This document shows, piece by piece, positions 36,944 through 45,739 of a stretch of DNA of 64,000 nt. The stretch is from NCBI GenBank assembly GCA_934670025.1, contig CAKUOS010000004.1, forward strand, positions 7,601 through 71,600, written 5' to 3'. This DNA comes from an uncultured Oscillospiraceae bacterium (lineage in GTDB: Bacteria > Bacillota > Clostridia > Oscillospirales > Oscillospiraceae). The notes below the pieces were generated by a model. It did not search any database. It had not been told where the DNA came from and saw nothing but the letters and a program-made list of their open reading frames with translations. A program made the position numbers and the translations under genes. Every line of letters begins with the position of its first letter. Within the stretch, counting starts at the first letter, position 1.

Positions 36944-37960
36944 ATGACAGAAGTGCGCGCGAGAGTCATCTCGCAGGAAAAGGGACTGTATCGCCTCAGC
37001 AGCGGAGCGGAGGTAAAAGCGGCGTCCGTCTCCGGGAAATACCGCTATGACGCGCTTACCGTTTCCGATTACCCGGCCGTGGGCGATTACGTTCTGGCCG
37101 ACTGGCCGGAGAACGACGGCCCGGCGGTCATCCGCAGCCTGTTTCCGCGGAAGAGCTGCTTTATCCGCAAAGCCGCCGGCAGGGAAAAGAAGGAGCAGGT
37201 CGTCGCCGCGAATATCGACACGGTGCTGATCTGTATGTCGCTCAATCAGAATTTCAACCTCCGCCGGCTGGAGCGCTATCTTTCCATCGCCTATGACAGC
37301 GGTGCCGCGCCGGTGGTGGTTCTGACGAAGTCCGATCTGTGCGCCGATACGGCAAGCAGGATAGACGACGTGCGGCGCACCGCGCCCGGCGTGGACGTGC
37401 TGGCGATCTCGTCGCTCAGCGAGGCGTATGCGGCGGTCATGCAGTATATCCTGCCGGGGCAAACCGTGGCGTTCATCGGCTCTTCCGGTGTCGGCAAGTC
37501 CACGCTCATCAACAAGCTGACCGGAACCGGCAGTCTTGCCACCGGAGCGACCGGCAGCGGCGATAAAGGCCGGCACACCACCACGCACCGGGAACTGATC
37601 GCGCTGCCGAACGGCGCGTTTCTGATCGATACGCCCGGTATGCGGGAGCTTGGTATGTGGGACAGCGGCGAGGGCATCGACACAGCGTTCCGGGACGTGG
37701 AAGCGCTGGCGCGCGCCTGCAAATTTTCAAACTGCACGCATACCACGGAGCCCGGCTGCGCCATTCGGAGCGCGCTGGCTGACGGCACGCTGGACGCTGC
37801 CCGGTGGAACTCGTTCCGGAAGCTGAAGCTGGAGAACGGGCGCGCGGCGGCGCACAGCCGGTATCTGGATGCCAAACGCGAAAAGTTCAAGGAGATCGCA
37901 AAGCGCAACAAGGCGTCTAAGAAAAACACCTCCGGAACGCCGCGTCAGAACCTGCCTTGA
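36944..37960 (+). CDS. rsgA: Ribosome small-subunit biogenesis GTPase RsgA
   Basis: 338 residues. N-terminal OB fold (VRARVISQEKGLYRLSSG), then a circularly permuted GTPase in which G4 (LTKSD) precedes G1 (GSSGVGKSTLINKL) and G3 (DTPGMREL). The C-terminal zinc site is CKFSNCTHTTEPGC. It helps late 30S maturation. The second ATG was chosen because GGAGA stands about 8 nt before it. Confidence 0.95.
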   Translation: MTEVRARVISQEKGLYRLSSGAEVKAASVSGKYRYDALTVSDYPAVGDYVLADWPENDGPAVIRSLFPRKSCFIRKAAGREKKEQVVAANIDTVLICMSLNQNFNLRRLERYLSIAYDSGAAPVVVLTKSDLCADTASRIDDVRRTAPGVDVLAISSLSEAYAAVMQYILPGQTVAFIGSSGVGKSTLINKLTGTGSLATGATGSGDKGRHTTTHRELIALPNGAFLIDTPGMRELGMWDSGEGIDTAFRDVEALARACKFSNCTHTTEPGCAIRSALADGTLDAARWNSFRKLKLENGRAAAHSRYLDAKREKFKEIAKRNKASKKNTSGTPRQNLP

Positions 37961-37972
37961 CGGAACAGCTGC

Positions 37973-38043
37973 TGTAGGGGCCGATGCCCACATCCGTAAG
38001 GCAGCATAGCTGCCAACGGCTGCGCTCGGCATCGGCCCCTACA
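37973..38043. repeat. Palindromic intergenic element, copy 1 (intact)
   Basis: 71 bp with perfect 16-bp terminal inverted repeats TGTAGGGGCCGATGCC/GGCATCGGCCCCTACA and an inner hairpin GGCAGC-ATA-GCTGCC. Too short to code; MITE- or REP-like. Copy 2 ends at 25712. Confidence 0.88.
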
Positions 38044-38149
38044 CCTTCCCGGAAGGTTTTCCAAAACCCAGAACGCAAACCAGCGAAGCGTTTGCGTTCT
38101 GGAAAGGAAGAAACGAACTTAGAGAATAAGAAGCATCGCTTGCGATGAT

Positions 38150-38212
38150 TCGTTTCGGCAAGGTCGTTTCTGACGCGCGAAGACTCGTTTCGCCGAGGTC
38201 GCTTCTGACGCG
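38150..38212. repeat. Two 28-bp direct repeats behind the dehydrogenase gene
   Basis: 38150-38177 and 38185-38212 match at 25 of 28 positions (period 35), both starting TCGTTTCG and ending TTCTGACGCG. Lies between rsgA and the convergent dehydrogenase gene. Confidence 0.8.
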
Positions 38213-38213
38213 A

Positions 38214-39206
38214 TTACGGAGCCCGGTAACAGACCTCCGTGTCCGCGTTCGCTTCGCCGCGCTCGAAGTTCAGGAGGTTCTCCACCGTTGTCGCGGCGAT
38301 GTTGTCCAGCGCTTCCTGCGTGAGAAACGCCTGATGCGAGGTGACGATGACGTTCGGCATGGCGATCAGCCGCACCAGCGTGTCGTCCTCGACGATCTGC
38401 TCCGAGCGGTCCTCGTAAAACAGATCGCCCTCCTCCTCATACACATCCAGACACGCCGCGCCGACGCGCCGGCTCCGGAGCCCCTCAATGAGCGCCCCGG
38501 TATCCACCAGACCGCCGCGGGACGTGTTGATGAGCACAACGCCGGGCTTCATCTGCGCGATGGCGTCCGCGCCGATCAAGTGCCGCGTCTGGTCGGTGAG
38601 CGGGCAGTGCAGCGAGATCACATCCGCCTGCCGCAGCAGCTCCGGAAGCGCCGCGTAGACGAGCCCGCTGTCCGGGTTCGGAAATTTGTCATACGCCAGC
38701 ACGCGCATCCCGAAGCCCCGGCAGATCCCGGCAAAAACGCGGCCGATCCTGCCCGTGCCGATCACGCCGGCGGTCTTGCCGTGCAGATCGAAGCCCGTGA
38801 GCCCGGACAGGCTGAAATTGAAGTCGCGCGTGCGGATATACGCCCGGTTTGTGTGCCGGTTGATGGTCAGCAGCAGCGCCATCGCGTGCTCCGCCACCGC
38901 GTAGGGCGAGTACGCCGGGACGCGGAAGACGCGGAGCTTTCCGGAACAGGCCCGGATATCCACGTTGTTGAATCCTGCGCACCGCAGCGCGAGCACCCGG
39001 ACGCCCATTTGAAAAAGCGCGTCCACGACCGCGGCGTTTATGGTGTCGTTGACGAATGCGCACACGCCGTCGAAGCCCTTTGCCAGCTGCACGGTGTCCG
39101 GATTCAGCTTCGTCTCAAAATACTTGACCGCAATGTCCGTCCCGGCGGTATGCGCGTCGAAGCCGGGGCGGTCATAGGGCTTCGCGTCGAAAAAAGCAAG
39201 GTTCAT
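38214..39206 (-). CDS. D-lactate dehydrogenase-like 2-hydroxyacid dehydrogenase
   Basis: 330 residues from MNLAFFDAKPYDRPGFDAH. The Rossmann motif is GVIGTGRIGRVFA. Catalytic Arg is in NTSRGGLVDTGAL, Glu in LDVYEEEGDLFYED and His in VTSHQAFLT. The DVYEEE-DLFY segment is typical of LdhA-type fermentative D-lactate dehydrogenase. It reduces pyruvate or another 2-oxoacid with NADH. GGAGGTG lies about 9 nt before the start. Stands alone on the minus strand. Confidence 0.92.
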   Translation of the reverse strand: MNLAFFDAKPYDRPGFDAHTAGTDIAVKYFETKLNPDTVQLAKGFDGVCAFVNDTINAAVVDALFQMGVRVLALRCAGFNNVDIRACSGKLRVFRVPAYSPYAVAEHAMALLLTINRHTNRAYIRTRDFNFSLSGLTGFDLHGKTAGVIGTGRIGRVFAGICRGFGMRVLAYDKFPNPDSGLVYAALPELLRQADVISLHCPLTDQTRHLIGADAIAQMKPGVVLINTSRGGLVDTGALIEGLRSRRVGAACLDVYEEEGDLFYEDRSEQIVEDDTLVRLIAMPNVIVTSHQAFLTQEALDNIAATTVENLLNFERGEANADTEVCYRAP

Positions 39207-39370
39207 GATCGCATTGCACCTCCAGATGATTGCTTGCATCCGTTAGCGTCGGCGCCCGCGGCGGTATTTATGCACCCGGCAGATATATTTTCCGCACCGC
39301 TGTGTGCTTCAATATGAACGGAAAGCGGCGAAACGGGTCGTCTGAACCAATCCGAAGATTCAATATGCAT

Positions 39371-39410
39371 AAAAACGAGCTGCCGCCTTTAGGGCGGCAG
39401 CTCGTTTTAT
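39371..39410. terminator. Intrinsic terminator hairpin
   Basis: AAACGAGCTGCCGCC-TTTA-GGGCGGCAGCTCGTTT with T-rich right flank. Not adjacent to a plus-strand gene end, so it may insulate the next operon or be left from a lost gene. Confidence 0.8.
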
Positions 39411-39569
39411 TTCCAATCTGCATAATAAACAAGTTTCATATAGATTTTTGTGCAATGCAAACAAGTTACAAATATGAAAAAGGGCATCAAAGTAAATAAT
39501 AGAAAAACAAGGAAGAAATATAGAGCAAACGTACAAAAATGTGCCATGATACTTGTGTAAAATATCAGA

Positions 39570-39597
39570 TTGACATTTTAAAATGCTGTGGTAACAT
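39570..39597 (+). promoter_or_regulatory. Promoter of the RraA/TTT operon
   Basis: Consensus TTGACA, 16 nt, TAACAT, about 75 nt before the ATG of the aldolase-like gene. Confidence 0.65.
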
Positions 39598-39670
39598 GAA
39601 ACTAGTTCCGGACAATAATATAAATTTAGAAATTGATTACACAACGGCGTTTCGAAAATGGAGGCAGAAG

Positions 39671-40363
39671 ATGTACGACGTAGTGAAACATTACGAACGG
39701 ATCGACAAAAAGTGGATCGAAGCGTTTTCTAAAATTGATGAAAGCGCATCGATCAATGAATGCATGGAGGAAAATGGCGCGTTGACGCACGATTTTCGTC
39801 CGGTGTGGCCGGGGACGCGGGCTGTCGGCGCGGCGCTGACGGTGCGTGCCAGAGCGGGGGATAATCTGATCATCCACAAAGCGATTACGATGCTGCAGCC
39901 GGGCGATATTCTGGTAATAACCTGCGACGGGTTTCAGGAATCCGGCGGAATGTTCGGCGGGATTATGAGCACAGTCGCGCAGAAGCGCGGTGCAAGCGGC
40001 CTGGTGATCGACGGCTGCGTGCGCGATACGATGCTGATGAAGGAGATCCAGTTTCCGGTCTGGTCGCGCGGGATCAACATCAAAAAGAGCACAAAGCTGA
40101 CCGGCGGACAGATCAATGTTCCCATTGTCATCGGCGGCGTTGTGGTCAACCCGGGGGATCTGATCTTTGCGGACAATGACGCGGTTGTGTGCATTCCCCG
40201 AGCCAAGGCGGCCGAAGTTTATGAAAAAACGATGGCCAGAGAAGCGGAGGAATCTGCCCGCCTTGAAAATATGGCGCGCGGGATCGGCGTTACAACGTTC
40301 GGCGAGGCGTTCCAGAAGGCATATGCGGCGCTCGGCTTGAAAGAAGAACCGGACAACGTATAA
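39671..40363 (+). CDS. RraA-family aldolase/decarboxylase-like protein
   Basis: 230 residues from the ATG behind GGAGGCAGAAG. The family signature is present: GGIMSTVAQKRGASGLVIDGCVRDT, with the substrate-binding Arg-Asp and the metal-binding DGxxRD. Then FPVWSRGINIKKS and NPGDLIFADNDAVVCIP. Members include 4-hydroxy-4-methyl-2-oxoglutarate aldolase, oxaloacetate decarboxylase and the RNase E inhibitor RraA. At 230 residues and in a catabolic cluster, the aldolase or decarboxylase role is far more likely. Starts the operon. Confidence 0.88.
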   Translation: MYDVVKHYERIDKKWIEAFSKIDESASINECMEENGALTHDFRPVWPGTRAVGAALTVRARAGDNLIIHKAITMLQPGDILVITCDGFQESGGMFGGIMSTVAQKRGASGLVIDGCVRDTMLMKEIQFPVWSRGINIKKSTKLTGGQINVPIVIGGVVVNPGDLIFADNDAVVCIPRAKAAEVYEKTMAREAEESARLENMARGIGVTTFGEAFQKAYAALGLKEEPDNV

Positions 40364-40454
40364 CGGATCCGGCGAAAAAGTGAGATGCTCCAGTAAGATT
40401 GTCCGCACTGACGCGGACACGGAATAAAAACAAATGAAAACGGAGGAAAAACAA

Positions 40455-41450
40455 ATGAAAAAGCGCATTCTTTCTCTGCTCCTGATCGCCCTCGTTCTGG
40501 TGGGCATGACGGCCTGCGCCAGCAGCGAACCGGCCTCGGATACGACGGATCAGGCTCTGAATTGGCCGAACGGCACGATCCAGATCGACATTCCCTATGC
40601 CGCGGGCGGCGATTCCGATACGAACGCACGCATTGCCGCAAAGTATCTGGAAAAAGAGCTTGGCACGACGGTTGTCTGCGTCAATATGCCCGGTGCAAAC
40701 AGCACGTTAGGCCCCATCGCGGTCCTTGACGCAGAAGCGGACGGCAATACCCTGTATTATTATAACAGCGCGCAGGCGGCGAACCAGGCGACCGGAATTT
40801 TCAAGGACGCAGGCTTCGATATGTTCGACGATTTCGTCGCGGCGGGCACCTGTGCCTATGACGCCAGCTACGCGCTGATCTGCCCGGCCTCTGCCGGCTG
40901 GAAGACGCTGGACGACATGGTGGCGGCGGCCAAGGCTGCGCCCGGCACGATCACCTTTTCCTATTCTTACGCCACGAACTCCCATTACCTGCTGCTCGGT
41001 ATGGAAGAAGCGCTGGGTATTGATCTGGACGAGATCGATATCGGTACCGACAACTCCATAAAGATCGTCTCCCTGCTCAGCGGCGAGGTCGATCTGATCA
41101 CCGGCAACCTGTCTACGTTTGAGGATTATCTGGAAGATGGCAGCATGGTCTGCCTGGGGCTTTTCAGCAAGGAGCGCAACGAGTATTATCCGGATTATCC
41201 TGCGCTGTCCGAATACGGGATCGAAGCGTCCTGCCCGAAGTATTATGAGTTCCGCTTCAAAAAGGGAACGGACGAGCGGATCGTGAAGAAGTTCAATGAA
41301 GCATTGCAGGCCGTCTGCGCAAACCCGGATTATCAGGCGGAACTGGAGGTCTACCGTGCATCTGCCGTCTGCCTCAGCCCGGAGGAGCAGGAAACCTTCG
41401 ATAAGACCTTCGGAGACGAACAGTACGAGGCGCTGAAGGATTTCGAGTAA
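40455..41450 (+). CDS. TTT family solute-binding lipoprotein (TctC/Bug type)
   Basis: 331 residues from MKKRILSLLLIALVLVGMTACAS, lipobox MTAC, with GGAGG 8 nt upstream. The Bug/TctC pattern: IQIDIPYAAGGDSDTNARIAAKYLEKELGTTVVCVNMPGANSTLG. These proteins bind carboxylates (tricarboxylates, dicarboxylates and others) for a sodium-driven tripartite transporter. The ligand is not predictable. Confidence 0.9.
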   Translation: MKKRILSLLLIALVLVGMTACASSEPASDTTDQALNWPNGTIQIDIPYAAGGDSDTNARIAAKYLEKELGTTVVCVNMPGANSTLGPIAVLDAEADGNTLYYYNSAQAANQATGIFKDAGFDMFDDFVAAGTCAYDASYALICPASAGWKTLDDMVAAAKAAPGTITFSYSYATNSHYLLLGMEEALGIDLDEIDIGTDNSIKIVSLLSGEVDLITGNLSTFEDYLEDGSMVCLGLFSKERNEYYPDYPALSEYGIEASCPKYYEFRFKKGTDERIVKKFNEALQAVCANPDYQAELEVYRASAVCLSPEEQETFDKTFGDEQYEALKDFE

Positions 41451-41460
41451 CTGATTTATC

Positions 41461-41489
41461 CCCACCAAAGCCCGCACGGCTTTGGTGGG
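41461..41489 (+). promoter_or_regulatory. Hairpin between tctC-like and tctB-like genes
   Basis: Perfect 12-bp stem CCCACCAAAGCC/GGCTTTGGTGGG with a CGCAC loop and no T-tract. Probably an mRNA-stabilising or processing hairpin that raises binding-protein output. Confidence 0.75.
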
Positions 41490-41518
41490 AAACTATAAGA
41501 AAAGGAGTGTTTGAGCGC

Positions 41519-42034
41519 GTGAAAAAAGAATTGCGGGAAGAGATCGTTCCGTCTGTCATCATGCTGATTCTGGACATGGCACTGTATGCAGTTGCGTCCG
41601 CCATTCACCCGAAGATCAAATATGATATTGGCAGCGGCGCGTTTCCGAAGCTGCTGACGCTGATCATCGCCGTGCTGCTGCTTGTGCGCATTGCGTGTTC
41701 CGTTGTACGGATACTGCGGGTGAAAAAGACCGCTGCTGGCGAGGAACAGGAAGAGCGGCATTTGGATAAGAAGAGCGTGCTGTGCGGCTGCGGGACGATC
41801 GCGCTGCTCGGCTGCTATGTTGTTTCATTCAAGGCCGCCGGTTTTATCGTGTCCAGCGTGATCTACCTGTTCTTGCAGCAGCTGCTGTTTGCGCCTCCCG
41901 AGCGGGACCGCAAAAAATATCTGATTACGATCACAGCCGTGGCGGTGATTCTGCCGGTGGCTGTGTATTTCATGTTTGTTTATGGCCTGCATGTCATGCT
42001 GCCGAAGGGCATCCTGCAGGGAATCCTACGCTAA
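41519..42034 (+). CDS. TTT family small permease subunit (TctB)
   Basis: 171 residues with four predicted membrane helices (EIVPSVIMLILDMALYAVAS; LTLIIAVLLLVRIACSVV; SVLCGCGTIALLGCYVVSF; ITAVAVILPVAVYFMFVYGLHVMLP). The ending LHVMLPKG is typical for TctB. The GTG at 41519 fits the AAGGAG spacing (about 11 nt); the GTG at 41507 would overlap the ribosome site. Confidence 0.87.
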   Translation: MKKELREEIVPSVIMLILDMALYAVASAIHPKIKYDIGSGAFPKLLTLIIAVLLLVRIACSVVRILRVKKTAAGEEQEERHLDKKSVLCGCGTIALLGCYVVSFKAAGFIVSSVIYLFLQQLLFAPPERDRKKYLITITAVAVILPVAVYFMFVYGLHVMLPKGILQGILR

Positions 42035-42046
42035 AAGGAGAGTGCT

Positions 42047-43555
42047 ATGTTCAGTCAAGAACTGCTTGCCGGCTTTGCGTCGGTATTTCTTTCGGGCAGC
42101 TGCCTGTTTTACTGTGCGGCCGGTACGATCATCGGCATCATTTTCGGCTCCATCCCGGGCCTGTCTACGTCCATGGCAATGGTGCTGTTCCTGCCGCTTT
42201 CCTTCGCACTTGATACCACGCATGGCGTGGCGCTGCTTATCGGCCTCTTTACGGGCGGTATGTCCGGCGGCCTGATCTCGGCGATCCTGCTGAAAATGCC
42301 CGGTACGCCCGCGGCGGTTGCGACCGTCTTTGACGGAGGCCCGATGGCCGAACGCGGAGAAGGCGGCCGCGCGATCGGAATCGGCATTTTGTACTCGTTT
42401 ATCGGCGGTACGTTCAGTATTCTTTCCCTTGTGCTGCTTGCGCCGCAGCTGTCTGCGCTGGCGCTGAAATTCACGTCGGTCGATTATGTGGCAGTTTATG
42501 TATTTTCCATGACGATCATCGGCGGACTTTCCGGGAAATCCATCCTGAACGGCCTTGTCAGCGGGTGCTTCGGCCTGCTGCTGGGCTGCGTGGGCGTTGC
42601 GCCGCTCGATTCGCTCAACCGGCTGACCTTCGGCGTCCGGAAGCTGAACTCCGGTATTTCAGAGATCGCACTGATCATCGGTTTCTATGCGGTCGCGGAA
42701 GTTTTTGCTTACGCCTTCAATTTCCGGAATGAGCAGCTTCGCGTGCGCGCAAAAACGGTGAAGATCCAAGGCTTCGGCATTAAGATCAAAGAGTTTTTCC
42801 ACAATCTGCGCTGCATGATCGTCTCTTCGGTCATCGGCATCGTGATCGGAATCCTGCCGGGCATTGGCGGCAGCGTCGCCGGTCTGGTATCGTACTCGGT
42901 CAATAAAAGCGTTTCCAAGGACGGCGACAAATTTGGCACCGGCGTTGCAGAGGGCGTCATTGCCAGCGAAACGGCAAACAACGCCACGATCGGCTCGTCC
43001 ATTATCCCCATGCTGACGATGGGCATCCCGGGCAGCACGACGGCGGCGCTGCTGATGAGCGGTCTGATCATCAAGGGCGTGACGCCGGGCCCGCTGATCC
43101 TGCAAAAGAACGGCGAACTGGTCTATGCGATCTATGCGGCGCTGCTGGTGACGAATCTGATGATGCTTGTATTTGAGCGTCTGGGCATCAATCTGTTTGT
43201 CAAGGTCCTGGACATTCCGCGGAATATTCTGCTGCCTGTCGTTCTGTGCCTGTGCACCGTCGGTGCATTTTCCAACGCGAACAACACGTTTGAGGTGTTC
43301 CTTGTCTTCGTGATCGGTGTGATCGCGTGGCTGATGAACAAGGCAAAGATCCCGCTTTCGCCGTGCCTCATCGGATTTATTCTCGGCAGTGATTTTGAAA
43401 CAGAACTGCGGCAGTCGATTATTGCCGGGCACGGCGATCTGTCGGTACTTGTTTCCCGGCCCATTGCCTGTGGCTTTCTGGTTGCGGCTCTCGTCTCGAT
43501 CCTGCTGATCGCCTGGCAGCGGTACAGAAGTGGGAAAAAGGCAAAAGCAGCATAA
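42047..43555 (+). CDS. TTT family large permease subunit (TctA)
   Basis: 502 residues. The duplicated TctA motifs are intact: GTIIGIIFGSIPGLSTSMAMVLFLPLSF with SGGLISAILLKMPGTPAAVATVFDG, and GIVIGILPGIGGSVAGLVSYSVNKSVS with SETANNATIGSSIIPMLTMGIPGSTTAALLM. Sodium-coupled carboxylate uptake together with the preceding two genes. Confidence 0.95.
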   Translation: MFSQELLAGFASVFLSGSCLFYCAAGTIIGIIFGSIPGLSTSMAMVLFLPLSFALDTTHGVALLIGLFTGGMSGGLISAILLKMPGTPAAVATVFDGGPMAERGEGGRAIGIGILYSFIGGTFSILSLVLLAPQLSALALKFTSVDYVAVYVFSMTIIGGLSGKSILNGLVSGCFGLLLGCVGVAPLDSLNRLTFGVRKLNSGISEIALIIGFYAVAEVFAYAFNFRNEQLRVRAKTVKIQGFGIKIKEFFHNLRCMIVSSVIGIVIGILPGIGGSVAGLVSYSVNKSVSKDGDKFGTGVAEGVIASETANNATIGSSIIPMLTMGIPGSTTAALLMSGLIIKGVTPGPLILQKNGELVYAIYAALLVTNLMMLVFERLGINLFVKVLDIPRNILLPVVLCLCTVGAFSNANNTFEVFLVFVIGVIAWLMNKAKIPLSPCLIGFILGSDFETELRQSIIAGHGDLSVLVSRPIACGFLVAALVSILLIAWQRYRSGKKAKAA

Positions 43556-43577
43556 TGCAAAGAGGAGAAAAGAAACC

Positions 43578-44627
43578 ATGCACAAGTGCTTGATCACATT
43601 GATGACGAAACGCTTTGAAACGCTTGCGGAGGAGCGTCTTCAGCTGGCGGATACGATCTCCCGGCTGGAGCAGGCCGGCTTTACGGTGGATATCTGCTGG
43701 GTGGACAAGGAAAATGAAGCGCATTTTATTGAACAGCTGCAAGGCGCGGAGACGGTTTTCTGCTGTGGAAATCCGCCGCTGAACCGCCATGTGCTGGAAA
43801 ACTGCCCGGATCTGCGGCTGATCCAGCGGGACGGGATCGGCGTCGACAGCATCGACGCAGCTGCGGCGACGGACTGCGGGATCCTTGTGTGCAATGTCGT
43901 GGGATATTGCATCGAAGAGCTTGCCGTCAACGCGCTTGCGATGGCGCTGGCGAATCTGCGCAATACTGCGCGCTATGACCGGCGGATGCGCCGCGGAGAA
44001 TGGCCCAAGGGCGCCGAGCGCGCGCCGCGCAGACTCAGTACGCTGACGTTTGGCCTGTTCGGCTTCGGCGGCAGCGGCGCAGCGTTGGCGAAAATGGTCA
44101 GAAACGGGTTTGGGTGCCGTGTTCTGGCATATGACCCGTATCCAAACCGGAAACAGGCGGAGGAACTCGGCGTGGAGCTTGTCAGCTTTGATGAAATGCT
44201 GGCCGGTTCGGATATCGTTTCGATCCACGCGCCGCTGCTGAAGAGCACATACCATGCGTTTGACCGCGCGGCTTTTTCAAAAATGCGTCCGAATGCGATT
44301 CTGATCAATATTTCACGCGGTGGGATCATTGACGAGGATGCGCTTGTGGAGGCATTGGAGACGGGGAAGATCGACTCCGCCGGACTGGATGTGTTTGAGC
44401 ATGAGCCGCTTCCTGCCTCCAGCCGTCTTTTGCAGCTGGAGCAGACGATCCTGTCTCCGCACAGCTCCTTCCAGGGCGTGGAGGCGCGGCAGAAGCAGAT
44501 CAAGCTGTCGACGCTGCTGCCGTCCAGGATCATTTTCTCGAAAGAAGTCTATACGAAATACCTCATCAATAAAGACGTGCTCGATCGTCTGACCGGATAC
44601 AGGGTCCTGTGTGATCTGGAAGCGTAG
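43578..44627 (+). CDS. D-isomer-specific 2-hydroxyacid dehydrogenase
   Basis: 349 residues from MHKCLITLMTKRFETLAEE. NAD motif GLFGFGGSGAALAKMV (slightly unusual GxGxxG). Catalytic Arg in INISRGGIIDEDALVEAL, Glu in DVFEHEPLP and His in ILSPHSSFQG. Similar to the phosphoglycerate-dehydrogenase/CtBP branch. In this operon it probably oxidises or reduces the 2-hydroxy/2-oxo acid imported by the TTT system or cleaved by the RraA-like enzyme. Confidence 0.9.
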   Translation: MHKCLITLMTKRFETLAEERLQLADTISRLEQAGFTVDICWVDKENEAHFIEQLQGAETVFCCGNPPLNRHVLENCPDLRLIQRDGIGVDSIDAAAATDCGILVCNVVGYCIEELAVNALAMALANLRNTARYDRRMRRGEWPKGAERAPRRLSTLTFGLFGFGGSGAALAKMVRNGFGCRVLAYDPYPNRKQAEELGVELVSFDEMLAGSDIVSIHAPLLKSTYHAFDRAAFSKMRPNAILINISRGGIIDEDALVEALETGKIDSAGLDVFEHEPLPASSRLLQLEQTILSPHSSFQGVEARQKQIKLSTLLPSRIIFSKEVYTKYLINKDVLDRLTGYRVLCDLEA

Positions 44628-44724
44628 GGCGATTGAAAGAAATTAGTAAACGAGTGGGCTGAAAATTGTTTCATTGAGAATCAAAGTATGTTATAGTAAA
44701 TCTGTAAAAGAGAGGAGGATCGCA

Positions 44725-45630
44725 ATGAAGCAGATGACAGCGCAGACACCGGATTATATTGCGCGGATCCGGCTCCGTTACCCGTCCATGTGCGGCGCAG
44801 AGCAAAAACTTGCAGATTTCTTTTTGACCAGAGATCGGTCGCTGCCGGTGGAAGACAGTGTAAAGCGGCTGGCACAGAAAGCGGATGTGAGCGTTGCCTC
44901 TGTCGTTCGCTTCTGTCAGGAACTTGGTTACTCCGGATATGCAGAATTCAAATTGATGACGCAGCAGGTCGGCTTTCTTCCGAGTGTCGGAAATTTTGTG
45001 CTGAGCGAGGAAACCTCGGCTGCGCAGCTGAAAAAGAACATCAGCGAATTTACAAGCCACGGGATCCAGAAGTGCGCGCAAATGCTGGATGATGCGCAGA
45101 TCGAGGCAGCGATCGCAAAGATCTGTGCGGCAAAAAGTATGCTGATCTGCGGAATCGGAACCTCTGCTGGCATTGCGGTCTCCGCGGCAAATACGTTTAT
45201 GAGTCTCAGCATTCCCTGCATTCCGTTGTCGGAGGAGCTGCTGATGCTGCGCACGGCCTCCATGCTGGGAAGCGATGACGTTGTGCTTGCGATTACGAAC
45301 TGCGGTTCCGTGAAGCCCATTGTAGACGTGCTGATGCTTGCCCAGCAGGCGGGCGCTGCGACGATCCTGATCACCGGGGAAGAAACCTCACTGGCCAGAA
45401 AATATGCAGACCATGTTCTGTGTACGAATACCTACGGAAATCCAAGCACGCTGGATATGCTGACGGTGACGTCGTGCCAGCTGATAACGATCCAGATTCT
45501 CCAGGCCGGCTGCTTTGCGCACAGCGGCCAGGAAGTTCTTGACCATGTCCAGCAGAATGCCGCTTTGTCCGAGATGACCCGATATGGTTCGAACGTGGAT
45601 GAGGTGAAACGGACGAGGGTCAAGTTTTAG
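44725..45630 (+). CDS. MurR/RpiR family transcriptional regulator
   Basis: 301 residues from the ATG after GAGGAGG. N-terminal HTH_6 (DSVKRLAQKADVSVASVVRFCQELGYSGYAEFKLM) and C-terminal SIS domain (AKSMLICGIGTSAGIAVSAANTFMSLSIPC, ITNCGSVKPIVDVLMLAQQAGAATILITG). RpiR proteins usually bind sugar phosphates or amino-sugar acids. Placed last in the cluster in the same direction, with an AT-rich gap of about 95 bp before it, so it may have its own promoter. Confidence 0.92.
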   Translation: MKQMTAQTPDYIARIRLRYPSMCGAEQKLADFFLTRDRSLPVEDSVKRLAQKADVSVASVVRFCQELGYSGYAEFKLMTQQVGFLPSVGNFVLSEETSAAQLKKNISEFTSHGIQKCAQMLDDAQIEAAIAKICAAKSMLICGIGTSAGIAVSAANTFMSLSIPCIPLSEELLMLRTASMLGSDDVVLAITNCGSVKPIVDVLMLAQQAGAATILITGEETSLARKYADHVLCTNTYGNPSTLDMLTVTSCQLITIQILQAGCFAHSGQEVLDHVQQNAALSEMTRYGSNVDEVKRTRVKF

Positions 45631-45697
45631 ACGCCTCCTGCTTTGCGGCTTCCCGCATAGAAATGCAATGCTGCACAGCGGTTGACGCATCTGCTGC

Positions 45698-45733
45698 AAA
45701 AAGAGCATCCCCATCCGGGGATGCTCTTTTTTT
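45698..45733. terminator. Terminator behind the RpiR gene
   Basis: AAAGAGCATCCCC/GGGGATGCTCTTT with A and T tracts; serves the plus-strand operon and faces the minus-strand remnant. Confidence 0.9.
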
Positions 45734-45739
45734 GCTCAA

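Larger units (their letters stand above)
39207..39670. other. Intergenic, AT-rich in its right half
   Basis: Contains a terminator hairpin at 39371, then about 260 bp clearly poorer in GC than the surroundings with the promoter at 39570. No credible gene. Confidence 0.65.

Noticed and set aside
39371..39410. Riboswitch upstream of the RraA-like operon
   Set aside because: The hairpin is a simple terminator lying before the operon promoter at 39,570, so it is not in the leader RNA.
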